This document shows positions 49,671-57,779 of a stretch of 64,000 nucleotides of DNA, piece after piece. This stretch comes from Magnetospirillum sp. 64-120 (lineage in GTDB: Bacteria > Pseudomonadota > Alphaproteobacteria > Rhodospirillales > Magnetospirillaceae), in assembly GCA_001898825.1 (NCBI GenBank), contig MKVK01000036.1, forward strand, positions 1-64,000. The letters run 5' to 3'. The notes under the pieces are model-generated. The model was given only the letters and a program-made list of their open reading frames with translations, was not told the DNA's origin and ran no database searches. A program made the translations under genes and the position numbers. Numbering within the stretch: the first letter of the stretch is position 1; each line of letters begins with the position of its first letter.

Positions 49671-50603
49671 ATGACAAGTGGGATCGGCGGGCTCGGCTCT
49701 TTCAGCTCGGCCCAATTCGAAAAGATGTTCACCCGCATCGACACCAATGGCGACGGCACGGTGTCGAAGGACGAATTCGTCGCGGGTGCCCCCGACGACC
49801 TCAGCGCCGACAAAGCCGGCGCGCTTTACGACACCCTGGACAGCGAAGGCACCGGCGCCCTTAGCCAAAGCGATTTGGCCTCGGCCTTCCAGCAGATGGC
49901 GGCGACCATGCAGGCCGGGATGATCCAGGTGCAAAGCGTGGAGGCGGGCGGTGGTGCGCCGCCGGATGCGTCCGACCTGTTCGCCAAGCTGGATACCGAT
50001 GGCGACGGCTCGGTGTCCAAGGATGAATTCGTTGCCGGCCGCCCCGACGACGTCAGCGAAGACGACGCCACCGCGCTTTACGAAAAGCTGTTCGGCGAAG
50101 ATACCGAATCGGTGGATTCCGAAACCTTCGTCGCCGGCATGCAGCCTCCTCCGGCTGGCGGTGGCGGCGGTGGCGGTGGTGATTCGGACGAAGTCTATGA
50201 CGCCTTGGACACCAACCAGGACGGCGTGGTGTCGCGGGCGGAATTCCTGGCCGGCCGTCCCGACGATGTCAGTGAGGAAGAAGCAACCAGCCTGTTCGAA
50301 AGCCTAGCCGGCGAGGATGCCGATTCCATCACCTCGGAACAGCTCGCCCAGGGCATGCAGGGACCTCCGCCGCCGTCTTCCGGGGATTCCGGCAGTTCGC
50401 TCAGCCAGGACGAGCAGGAACTGGTGGACAAGCTGATTGCCGCGTTGCAATCGGGCGACACGTCCGGGACCGGCACGGATTCCCCCTTCTCGTCGGCCAT
50501 GCAGCAGTTGATGACGGCCATCGAGGCCTATTCCAAGTCACAGCAAGGCAGCATGGGGCAGTATGCCCAGAATTCGTTGTCGGCGCTGTCGCTGAGCGCA
50601 TGA
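49671..50603 (+). CDS. EF-hand calcium-binding protein
   Basis: 310 residues, acidic, without a signal peptide. Three canonical EF loops: DTNGDGTVSKDE (24-35), DTDGDGSVSKDE (108-119) and DTNQDGVVSRAE (180-191). Each is followed by a degenerate partner loop (such as DSEGTGALSQSD at 57-68), so it is three tandem EF-hand pairs with a repeated AGRPDDVSE linker, plus a Gly-rich (163-170) and a Ser/Gln-rich C-terminal part. ATG 49671 has GGAGAAAG upstream. Probable Ca2+ sensor or buffer; export by an unknown route cannot be excluded. Confidence 0.85.
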   Translation: MTSGIGGLGSFSSAQFEKMFTRIDTNGDGTVSKDEFVAGAPDDLSADKAGALYDTLDSEGTGALSQSDLASAFQQMAATMQAGMIQVQSVEAGGGAPPDASDLFAKLDTDGDGSVSKDEFVAGRPDDVSEDDATALYEKLFGEDTESVDSETFVAGMQPPPAGGGGGGGGDSDEVYDALDTNQDGVVSRAEFLAGRPDDVSEEEATSLFESLAGEDADSITSEQLAQGMQGPPPPSSGDSGSSLSQDEQELVDKLIAALQSGDTSGTGTDSPFSSAMQQLMTAIEAYSKSQQGSMGQYAQNSLSALSLSA

Positions 50604-50618
50604 TTGACCGGGCCTCTT

Positions 50619-50652
50619 CCTGCGCGAAGAAAAGTGGTTTTCTTCGCGCAGG
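50619..50652. repeat. 15-bp perfect hairpin after EF-hand gene
   Basis: The stem 50619-50633 / 50638-50652 is perfect, with a 4-base loop and A/T-rich top. Probably the transcript end of the EF-hand gene. Confidence 0.65.
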
Positions 50653-50724
50653 GTCGGCCTGGGCCCCCCGTGTAAGCGATTGGTGGAGAATCCACCCATC
50701 GTCTTGAGAACAAGGGGATAGCAC

Positions 50725-51240
50725 ATGAGCATTTCATCCGTGGGCGGCCGCCCGCCATCGCTGCAGGACACGCTGGCCACTTCGCTGCAAAGCAAGGGAC
50801 TGAGCAGCGAAAAATCCTCTTCCATCAGCTCGGAACTGGAAAGCGTGGTCAAGTCGACCATGAGTTCGGGTTCGACGCCGGCCGATCCGGCCAGTGTGCG
50901 CCAAGCCTTGGAAGACCAGCTGACCAAGGATGTCCAATCCGGCACCCTGACCCAAGAGGAAGCCGATCAGGTTCGCACCGCCTTGGACGAATTCGAAAGC
51001 CAGATGGCGGCCAACCGTCCGTCCGCTCCGCCGCCCGGCCCGCCGCCGGGGGGTGGTGCTCCGTCGGCCGGTGGCGCCGGGGAAACCTCGGAAACCGAGG
51101 AAGAGGACGAGACCGAAAAGAGCGCCCTGGAAGAACTGCTGGAAAAACTGCAGGAAGCCAGCCAGGGCAACGACGCCAGCAAGGCCAAGGATTACCTGAC
51201 CCAGCTGCTGTCGTCCGGTCTGGTGGACATCAAGGCGTAA
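50725..51240 (+). CDS. acidic hypothetical protein, EF-hand gene neighbour
   Basis: 171 residues, not recognised. Ser-rich N-terminus (GLSSEKSSSISSELES), a helical stretch, a Pro/Gly hinge (PSAPPPGPPPGGGAP), a Glu-rich patch (TSETEEEDETEKSALEELLE) and a helical C-terminus. Its low-complexity composition and the same-strand position, 121 bases after the EF-hand gene, suggest a partner. GGGG lies about 8 bases upstream of the ATG. Confidence 0.65.
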   Translation: MSISSVGGRPPSLQDTLATSLQSKGLSSEKSSSISSELESVVKSTMSSGSTPADPASVRQALEDQLTKDVQSGTLTQEEADQVRTALDEFESQMAANRPSAPPPGPPPGGGAPSAGGAGETSETEEEDETEKSALEELLEKLQEASQGNDASKAKDYLTQLLSSGLVDIKA

Positions 51241-51248
51241 GGTGAAAC

Positions 51249-51280
51249 GCCGTCCCCAAGGAAATTTCCTTGGGGACGGC
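51249..51280. repeat. perfect 32-bp palindrome
   Basis: GCCGTCCCCAAGGAAA followed immediately by its exact complement. It lies 8 bases after a stop codon and probably forms the 3' end of that transcript. A further CGCGGC/GCCGCG hairpin follows at about 51297-51314. Confidence 0.7.
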
Positions 51281-51374
51281 TAGGCCCAAGGGACCGCGCG
51301 GCTTATGCCGCGGGAGGCAAGGGGTTCTGGGGAACCCGCCCGCCGTCTGAGGGGCAAATATAACGGAGACGCGC

Positions 51375-51755
51375 ATGCTGGCCTTGTCCGACGACGAAAT
51401 CCTCGACTTCGTCGCCGCCGGCAGCATGCGCGCCTTCGCGGTTTTGTGTGTGCGCAAGCTGCCGTGGCTGGCGCTTTGCGCCGCGAACGCCCATGGCGAC
51501 CGGGCCCGCGCCTTGGATGGCGCCGCCCGGGTGATGATCAAAGTCTGGGAAAACGCCCCGCTATGGCCGCCGCGTTCCGGCCGTCTTGACCGCCGCCTGC
51601 TGGATCTGCTGGAAGCCGGTCCCGGAGGTGGCGGGCAGAAGGCGGACGCCATAGACGACGAAGATATCGCCGCCCTGATCCGTCAAGTGGTGGGCGACTG
51701 CGCCAGCCGGCCGCAAAAGCGGGCCGGCTGGCTGGATCGGCTTTTCGGGGGTTAG
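51375..51755 (+). CDS. sigma-region-2-like protein lacking region 4
   Basis: 126 residues. [40 protein letters not shown] and APLWPP align in order with ECF region 2 (compare DDELLELTAAGDRDAFQTL and VQDAFLKVWTQAPKW in the sigma factor at 48700-49269). The DNA-melting and -10 residues are altered, and region 4 is replaced by a short unrelated tail. It may be a decayed or repurposed sigma fragment. GGAG lies 6 bases upstream of the ATG. Overlaps convergent trpB2 by 4 bases. Confidence 0.6.
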   Translation: MLALSDDEILDFVAAGSMRAFAVLCVRKLPWLALCAANAHGDRARALDGAARVMIKVWENAPLWPPRSGRLDRRLLDLLEAGPGGGGQKADAIDDEDIAALIRQVVGDCASRPQKRAGWLDRLFGG

Positions 51756-53113
51756 CTGAGCTGCGGCAGCGACGACAGCGCCGCTTCCAATTCCCGTTCG
51801 TCGTAGGGCAGGTCCTTCAGGTTGCCGGCGAAATAGTCGGTATAGGCCTGCATGTCGAAATGGCCGTGGCCCGACAGGTTGAACAGGATGGTTTCCGCGC
51901 TTCCTTCCGCCTTGCAGCGCAGCGCTTCCTCGATGGCGCCCTTGATGGCGTGCGAGGATTCGGGGGCCGGCACGATGCCTTCGGCGCGGGCGAAGGTGAC
52001 GGCGGCGGCGAAGCATTCGGTCTGGGCGAAGGCGCGGGCCTCGCACAGCCCCAGTTCCTTGACGTGGCTGACCATGGGGGCCATGCCGTGATAGCGCAGG
52101 CCGCCCGCATGGCTGCCCGGCGGCATGAAGGTGGACCCCAGGGTGTGCATCTTGACCAAGGGGGTCAGATGCCCGGTGTCGCCGAAATCATAGGCGTACT
52201 GGCCCTTGGTCAGGGTCGGGCAGGATGCCGGCTCGACGGCGACGATGCGGGTCTTGCCGCCGTTCTTGATGTTCTCGCGGATGTAGGGGAAGGCCAGGCC
52301 GGCGAAGTTCGACCCGCCGCCGGTGCAGGCCACCACCACGTCCGGCGCCGCGTCGGCCATTTCCATCTGCAGCATGGCTTCTTCGCCGATGATGGTCTGG
52401 TGCAGGCAGACATGGTTCAGCACGCTGCCCAGCGCGTATTTGGTGTCGTCGCGGGTGGCGGCCACTTCCACCGCTTCCGAGATGGCGATGCCCAGCGAGC
52501 CGTTGGAATGGGGGTCCTTTTCCAAGATGGCGCGGCCGCAACTGGTCAGCGAAGACGGGCTGGCGATGCAGCGCGCCCCATAGGTTTCCATCAAAGCGCG
52601 GCGATAGGGCTTTTGGTTATAGGAAATCTTCACCATGAAGACCTCCACCTCGATGCCGAACAGCGAGCCGGCGAAGGCCAGGGAACTGCCCCACTGTCCG
52701 GCGCCGGTTTCGGTGGACAGCCGCTTGACGCCTTCCTGCTGGTTGTAGAAAGCCTGCGGCACGGCGGTGTTGGGCTTGTGGCTGCCGGCCGGCGACACGC
52801 CTTCGTACTTGAAGAAGATCTTCGCCGGGGTGCCCAAGGCCTTTTCCAGGCGCCGCGCCCGGACCAGCGGCGCCGGGCGCCACAGGCGATAGACGTCGCG
52901 CACCGGTTCGGGGATGTCGACCCAGCGCTCGGTGGTCATTTCCTGGGCGATCACCGCCTGCGGGAAGATGGGGGCCAGGTCGTCGGGGCCCAGCGGCTGG
53001 CCGGTTCCGGGATGCAGGGGCGGCGGCAACGGCACCGGCAGGTCGGCGGCCAGATTGTACCAAGCCTTGGGCATCTTTTCTTCGGGCAGGAAAAATTTGA
53101 CGGAATCGGTCAT
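51752..53113 (-). CDS. trpB: tryptophan synthase beta chain, TrpB2 type
   Basis: PLP enzyme, 453 residues. [20 protein letters not shown] contains the PLP Lys113, [20 protein letters not shown] and [19 protein letters not shown] the phosphate site. The N-terminal extension and sequence style mark the TrpB2 branch, which occurs without TrpA and uses indole plus serine. No other trp genes are near. ATG 53113 follows GGGGAAACG; the frame to 53191 is not needed. Confidence 0.92.
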   Translation of the reverse strand: MTDSVKFFLPEEKMPKAWYNLAADLPVPLPPPLHPGTGQPLGPDDLAPIFPQAVIAQEMTTERWVDIPEPVRDVYRLWRPAPLVRARRLEKALGTPAKIFFKYEGVSPAGSHKPNTAVPQAFYNQQEGVKRLSTETGAGQWGSSLAFAGSLFGIEVEVFMVKISYNQKPYRRALMETYGARCIASPSSLTSCGRAILEKDPHSNGSLGIAISEAVEVAATRDDTKYALGSVLNHVCLHQTIIGEEAMLQMEMADAAPDVVVACTGGGSNFAGLAFPYIRENIKNGGKTRIVAVEPASCPTLTKGQYAYDFGDTGHLTPLVKMHTLGSTFMPPGSHAGGLRYHGMAPMVSHVKELGLCEARAFAQTECFAAAVTFARAEGIVPAPESSHAIKGAIEEALRCKAEGSAETILFNLSGHGHFDMQAYTDYFAGNLKDLPYDERELEAALSSLPQLS

Positions 53114-53235
53114 GGCGGACGTTTCCCCTGATTGGCGTTCGCCCGTTGGCGGGCTTGGCTCCGTTGTAATCCGCGCTTCAGCAAAGGCCAAGGCGGGGCT
53201 GTGGAATTCATCGTGAAAAAGTTCAAAATTCCCTC

Positions 53236-53264
53236 TTGCCAGCCACGGTCGATCCGACTATAAA
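53236..53264 (+). promoter_or_regulatory. promoter of tRNA-Lys copy 1
   Basis: TTGCCA, a 17-base spacer and TATAAA, followed by a GC-rich discriminator, 35 bases before the tRNA. Confidence 0.85.
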
Positions 53265-53299
53265 GCCGGCCTTCGCGGCGGATTGCTCTGTCGTGTTAG

Positions 53300-53375
53300 G
53301 GGCGTATAGCTCAGTTGGTAGAGCAGCTGACTCTTAATCAGCTGGCCCTAGGTTCGAGTCCTAGTGCGCCCACCA
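53300..53375 (+). tRNA. tRNA-Lys (CUU), copy 1
   Basis: 76 nt with acceptor GGGCGTA/TGCGCCC, D-arm AGCTCAGTTGGTAGAGC, anticodon loop CTCTTAA (anticodon CTT), T-arm CTAGGTTCGAGTCCTAG and encoded CCA. Confidence 0.96.
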
Positions 53376-53384
53376 AGTTCAAGG

Positions 53385-53420
53385 AAAACCCTGTCGAAGC
53401 ATCGCTTCGGCGGGGTTTTT
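53385..53420 (+). terminator. terminator after tRNA-Lys copy 1
   Basis: Interrupted stem AAAACCC..TCGAAG / CTTCGG..GGGTTTT with T5, so copy 1 is its own transcription unit. Confidence 0.8.
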
Positions 53421-53460
53421 CGTTTGTGGCGGCGATGACGGCGGAAAGTCCATTTTTCTC

Positions 53461-53489
53461 TTGCATCAGGACGCTCTCGGACATATAAA
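53461..53489 (+). promoter_or_regulatory. promoter of tRNA-Lys copy 2
   Basis: TTGCAT, a 17-base spacer and TATAAA; surrounding bases (CTCTTGC, TATAAAGCCG) repeat those at copy 1. Confidence 0.85.
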
Positions 53490-53523
53490 GCCGACCTTCG
53501 CGTCGGGGAGACCCGCGCACTTG

Positions 53524-53599
<76 letters not shown>

Positions 53600-53654
53600 A
53601 GTTCAGAAAGGCCCGGTCGAGCGACCGGGCCTTTCGCTTTGCCGGAAAGGCACC

Positions 53655-55502
53655 ATGGAATATTTGACTTCTGATCATCCGCTGGCGCGGGCTTTGGCCC
53701 AGCGTGGCTACACCGATCTGACCGCCGTGCAATCGGCGGTTCTGGCCCCCGAAACCACCGGCCGCGACCTGTTGGTCTCGGCCCAGACCGGGTCGGGCAA
53801 GACCGTGGCCTATGGTTTGGCCCTGGCCGACACCATCTTGGGCGACGCCCCGCGGCTGCCGCCCGCCGGCGCCCCCCTGGCCCTGGTGGTGGCGCCGACC
53901 CGCGAATTGGCGCTGCAGGTCCGCAACGAACTGGAATGGCTGTACCAAGCGGCCGGCGGCCGCGTGGTGGCCTGCGTCGGCGGCATGGATCCGCGCGCCG
54001 AGCGTCGCACCTTGGCCCAGGGCACCCACATCGTGGTCGGCACCCCCGGTCGTCTGCGCGACCACCTGGAACGCGGTGGGCTGGATGCCAGCGCCTTGCG
54101 CGCCGTGGTGCTGGACGAAGCCGACGAGATGCTGGACATGGGCTTCCGCGAGGATTTGGAAGCCATCTTGGACGAAGTGCCGGCCGAGCGCCGCACGCTG
54201 TTGTTCTCGGCCACCCTGCCGCGCGAAATCACCGACATGGCCAAGCGCTATCAGCGCGACGCCTGGCGCATTTCCCTGGCCGCCGGCGCCCAAGGCCATG
54301 CCGACATCGAGCACAAGGCCATCCGCGTGGCGCCGACCGAGATCGAGCACGCGGTGGTCAACACGCTGCGTTATTTCGACGCCCCCACCGCCATGGTGTT
54401 CTGCGGCACCCGCGAGGCGGTGCGCCATCTGCAGTCGGGCTTGCTGGAACGCGGCTTCGGCGTTGTCGCCCTGTCGGGTGAGCTTTCCCAGAACGAACGC
54501 AACAAGGCGTTGCAGGAACTGCGCGACGGTCGTGCCCGGGTCTGCGTCGCCACCGACGTGGCGGCCCGCGGCATCGACCTGCCCAACCTGGATCTGGTGA
54601 TCCACGCCGAATTGCCGCGTACCGCCGAAACCATGCAGCACCGTTCCGGCCGTACCGGCCGCGCCGGGCGCAAGGGCGTCAGCGTCCTGATGGTACCGTT
54701 GTCGCGCTGGCGCCGGGCCCAGCAATTGCTGCAAACCGCAGGCGTCCAGGCGGAATGGATCGCCGCCCCCAGCGCCGACGACATCCGCGGCTTGGACCAG
54801 CAGCGCCTGCTGACCCATCCCATGTTCGACGAAGTGTCGGGCGACGACGACGTGGCCATGGCCAAGACCCTGTTGGAAGGCCGTTCGGCCGACGACATCG
54901 CCTTGGCTTTGGTGCGGCTGTACCGGTCGCGTCTGCCGGCCCCCGAAGAAATCTTCACCCAAAGCGCCGAGGCGCCGCCGCCGGCGCAAGGGGGCGGTTT
55001 CGAAAAGCGGCGCGGCCGTCGGGACGACGCGGCTGGCGATGGCAATGCCGTGTGGTTCCGCCTGAACATCGGCCGCCAGAAGAACGCCGACCCGCGTTGG
55101 ATCCTGCCGCTGATCTGCCGTCAGGGCCATGTGTCCAAGCAAGATATCGGTGCCATCCGTATCTTCGATCGCGACACCCGCTTTGAAGTGGCGGCCCATG
55201 TGGCCGAACGCTTCCAGGCCGCCATCCGCTCGGTCAAGCACCCGGAAGGCCGGATCGAGCCGGTGGAAGGCGTCGAGCCGGGCGAGTTCCGCAAGCCGCC
55301 CCGCGCTCATACTGGTGAACGCCCTCATGGTGGTGAACGCACGCCTTATGGCGAGCGTCCCCAGGGCGAGCGTCCCCAGGGCGACCATCCCCGTGGCCCG
55401 CGTCCCCAAGGCGAAAAGCCCTTCAACAAGGCCGGCGACAAGCCTTTCAAGGGCAAGTCGTTCAAGGTCAAACTGGGTAAGAAGCCCCAACCCCAAGACT
55501 GA
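53655..55502 (+). CDS. DEAD-box RNA helicase with DbpA RNA-binding domain
   Basis: 615 residues. Walker A AQTGSGKT (43-50), [12 protein letters not shown] box [14 protein letters not shown] (about 152), SATL, and [11 protein letters not shown] (about 330). After the helicase core comes a DbpA-type RNA-binding domain ([40 protein letters not shown]), which in DbpA/CsdA recognises structured rRNA. The tail is a repetitive basic region of GERPQGE-type repeats ending with a Lys-rich patch. Probably ribosome assembly. ATG 53655 ([20 protein letters not shown]). Confidence 0.93.
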   Translation: MEYLTSDHPLARALAQRGYTDLTAVQSAVLAPETTGRDLLVSAQTGSGKTVAYGLALADTILGDAPRLPPAGAPLALVVAPTRELALQVRNELEWLYQAAGGRVVACVGGMDPRAERRTLAQGTHIVVGTPGRLRDHLERGGLDASALRAVVLDEADEMLDMGFREDLEAILDEVPAERRTLLFSATLPREITDMAKRYQRDAWRISLAAGAQGHADIEHKAIRVAPTEIEHAVVNTLRYFDAPTAMVFCGTREAVRHLQSGLLERGFGVVALSGELSQNERNKALQELRDGRARVCVATDVAARGIDLPNLDLVIHAELPRTAETMQHRSGRTGRAGRKGVSVLMVPLSRWRRAQQLLQTAGVQAEWIAAPSADDIRGLDQQRLLTHPMFDEVSGDDDVAMAKTLLEGRSADDIALALVRLYRSRLPAPEEIFTQSAEAPPPAQGGGFEKRRGRRDDAAGDGNAVWFRLNIGRQKNADPRWILPLICRQGHVSKQDIGAIRIFDRDTRFEVAAHVAERFQAAIRSVKHPEGRIEPVEGVEPGEFRKPPRAHTGERPHGGERTPYGERPQGERPQGDHPRGPRPQGEKPFNKAGDKPFKGKSFKVKLGKKPQPQD

Positions 55503-55513
55503 CGAGGAAGATC

Positions 55514-55858
55514 ATGGTCGAACAAAGCCAATGCCCGAAATGCGCGTCGGAAAACATCTATCACGACGGCAGCTTGTGGGTGTGCCCCGACTGCGCCCAT
55601 GAATGGACCGGCGACGAAGCCGCCGCCCCCGCGGAAGGCGTGATCAAGGACGCCAACGGCAACATCCTGGCCGATGGCGACAGCGTCACCGTGATCAAGG
55701 ACCTGAAGGTCAAGGGCTCGTCCCTGGTGGTCAAGGGCGGCACCAAGGTCAAGAACATCCGACTGGTCCCCGATTCCGCCAACGGGCACGACATCTCGTG
55801 CAAGATCGACGGCATCGGCGCCATGGACCTGAAGTCGGAATTCGTCAAGAAGGCGTGA
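55514..55858 (+). CDS. yjdM: YjdM/PhnA-like zinc-ribbon protein
   Basis: 114 residues. The N-terminal ribbon [20 protein letters not shown] then C has two CxxC motifs; the C-terminal PhnA domain has [20 protein letters not shown] then [16 protein letters not shown]. The PhnA name is historical; phosphonoacetate hydrolysis does not apply to this type. AGGAAG lies upstream of the ATG. Eleven bases after the helicase. Confidence 0.92.
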   Translation: MVEQSQCPKCASENIYHDGSLWVCPDCAHEWTGDEAAAPAEGVIKDANGNILADGDSVTVIKDLKVKGSSLVVKGGTKVKNIRLVPDSANGHDISCKIDGIGAMDLKSEFVKKA

Positions 55859-56261
55859 TTTCCAGCGGGGGCGCCGCCATCGTGGCTTTCTGCGAAGCGA
55901 TCCGTCCCTCCATTGCCATTGCGTCGCCCTGCAAGGGGTCCATGAACCCCAGACCACGCCGCGTCAACACAACGCGGCGTGGTCTGGACGGTTGCGGGTA
56001 AACGCGGCCAAGAACCCTCAATCCAGTGATATCCCGCCCATGCCGGCCGCCGGTATGCGCGTCGCATGGCCCGTTTGATCGGCTCGCCGTAGGCGGGCGA
56101 GTTGGCCTATTCCCCCTGGGTGTCAACGAAGGATTGGATATTTGCGCACAGATTGGACAGTCTGTAAGACAGCAAGTCCACAGGAATGTTATGCTGCCTA
56201 ATTATCGGCAAGCTGATAACGTCCACATCAGAATTGCGGATACGCGAATGCGGGGGAAACG
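55859..56261. other. 403-base intergenic region with 14-bp-stem palindrome
   Basis: No gene seen. It contains a perfect stem 55951-55964 / 55972-55985 (AGACCACGCCGCGT and complement) with a 7-base loop and no T-run. The right part (56110-56250) is less GC-rich and probably holds the promoter of the receiver gene. Confidence 0.5.
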
Positions 56262-56696
56262 GTGCGCAAAAGCGTGATCTTGTTGATCGAGGATTCCATC
56301 GAGGACGCCGACCAGATCAAGGCGGTGTTCTCGGACAACCATGCGCCGCTGCAAATCCTGCACGCCACCGACGGCCAGGACGGGCTGGATTGCCTGTGTC
56401 GGCGGGGGCGGTGGGCTGACGACACGCCGCGTCCGGATCTGGTGGTGGTCGACTTGAACATGCCGCGTCTGGATGGCCGGGGCTTCTTGGCCGAATTTCG
56501 CCGTGACAGCCAGTTCAGCGCCATTCCCGTGGTGGTTCTGACGGTGTCGGAAGCCGAAGACGACGTGATGACCGCCTATCGCTGCGGCGCCGCCGGCTAT
56601 GTGGTCAAGCCGGTTGACCCGGAACGTTTCGTCGCCGCCATCCGCGACTTGGCCAATTATTGGTTGGGCCTGGTGCGCCTGCCGCAGATGGGGTGA
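56262..56696 (+). CDS. single-domain response regulator (CheY/Rcp1-like)
   Basis: 144 residues, receiver domain only. Acidic pocket Glu10-Asp11, phosphorylation Asp64 (VVVDLNMPRLDG), Thr94, and Lys116 (GYVVKPVDP). The long alpha2 insertion (CRRGRWADDTPRP) is typical of Rcp1-type regulators that serve phytochrome or hybrid kinases. The start is GTG 56262 with GGGGGAAAC upstream. No kinase is adjacent. Confidence 0.9.
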   Translation: MRKSVILLIEDSIEDADQIKAVFSDNHAPLQILHATDGQDGLDCLCRRGRWADDTPRPDLVVVDLNMPRLDGRGFLAEFRRDSQFSAIPVVVLTVSEAEDDVMTAYRCGAAGYVVKPVDPERFVAAIRDLANYWLGLVRLPQMG

Positions 56697-56734
56697 CTTG
56701 GCCTTCCGTGCCGCCAGCGGCACAGGCAGGTTCC

Positions 56735-56920
56735 TTAGGCCAGCATGTCGAGCTTGCCGCCGCGGCCCGGGGGTGGTGACGGCAGGGGGGACGAGGGGGC
56801 GGCGACCTTGGCTTCGTCTCCATCGTTGTCTTTGTCGGGGCCGCGCTCGCTGGCCTCTGTCCCCCGCGATGCGGTTTGGGGGGAATAGACCGAAGACAGG
56901 CCTGTGGCGGTGATCTGCAT
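56735..56920 (-). CDS. 61-residue disordered small protein
   Basis: MQITATGLSSVYSPQTASRG onwards, with a GPDKDNDGDEAKVAAP acidic segment and Pro/Ser-rich end. Short proteins of this plan (MQI start, GPDxDNDGDE centre) occur in many proteobacteria; function unknown. ATG 56920 has AAAGGA at 8-base spacing, which rejects ATG 56929. Lies 40 bases after the SDR gene on the same strand. Confidence 0.6.
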   Translation of the reverse strand: MQITATGLSSVYSPQTASRGTEASERGPDKDNDGDEAKVAAPSSPLPSPPPGRGGKLDMLA

Positions 56921-56960
56921 GGTTGTCATCCTTTCTTGTGCGTGAACGGCCGTTCTGGCG

Positions 56961-57779
56961 TCAGGACAGCTTGGACCACGAAGCTGACGTCATCCTGACA
57001 TCGGCCAAAGCGCTGCGCATTTGTCGGATGACCCCTTTGTCCACTTGGGCCGGGAACAGCCGCTGGATCATCAGGAACAGCCGTTCCGGGCCGCGTGGAT
57101 AGACGTCGCGGGCATCACGGACGATGCCGTCGACGATCCGACGAGCCACCCGTTCAGGCGCGTCCAGTCGCATGCGGAATGCCTCGGCATAGCCGGCGAA
57201 TCCCTCGGCGGCAGGGGTGCGGGTGCCGCGTGGGGCGCAATAGGTGACGCCGACACCCAGGTCGGCGGCCTCTCGCCGCAATGCCTCGGACCAACCGCGC
57301 AGACCGAACTTGCTGGCCGAATAGGCGGCGAAGAAGGGAAAGGCGATGTCGCCGAACATCGAGCCAACGTTGACCACCCGTCCCTGGCCGGAAGCCTGCA
57401 GCAAGGGCAGCAATTGCCGTGTGATCGCCATCGGTGCCAGCAGGTTGATCTCCAACATGCGTCGCCAGGCGTCCTCGTCCTGGTCGGCCAGGGGGGCGGC
57501 GTCGACCACGCCGGCGTTGTTGACCAGCAGGTCCAACCCGCCGTACAGCGCCGTCACATGGTCGGCGATGCCGCGCCGGGCCTTGGAATCGCCAAGGTCC
57601 AGGCTCAGCACATGGGCGGCGGTCGGGTCGGGCAAGCGTTGTCGGGTGTCTTCCAGCGCCGCGCCATTGCGGCCCAGCAGGATCAGCCGCGTTCCGCGCC
57701 GGGCCAGTTCCATCGACAGCGCCCGGCCAATTCCGCTGCCGGCACCGGTGACCAGGGCTTGTGCGCCGTCAAGCTGCAT
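56961..57779 (-). CDS. short-chain dehydrogenase/reductase of the ligase cluster
   Basis: 272 residues. NAD(P) motif VTGAGSGIGRALSMELARRG, LLVNNAGVVDAAPL, catalytic Ser in VNVGSMFGDIAFPFF and YSASK (about 149-153). The C-terminal RMRLDAPERVARRIVDGIVR and membrane-proximal tail resemble acyl/ketone reductases of lipid pathways. The start overlaps the ligase-fusion stop by 11 bases. Last gene of the cluster; likely reduces a carbonyl produced upstream. Confidence 0.85.
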   Translation of the reverse strand: MQLDGAQALVTGAGSGIGRALSMELARRGTRLILLGRNGAALEDTRQRLPDPTAAHVLSLDLGDSKARRGIADHVTALYGGLDLLVNNAGVVDAAPLADQDEDAWRRMLEINLLAPMAITRQLLPLLQASGQGRVVNVGSMFGDIAFPFFAAYSASKFGLRGWSEALRREAADLGVGVTYCAPRGTRTPAAEGFAGYAEAFRMRLDAPERVARRIVDGIVRDARDVYPRGPERLFLMIQRLFPAQVDKGVIRQMRSALADVRMTSASWSKLS

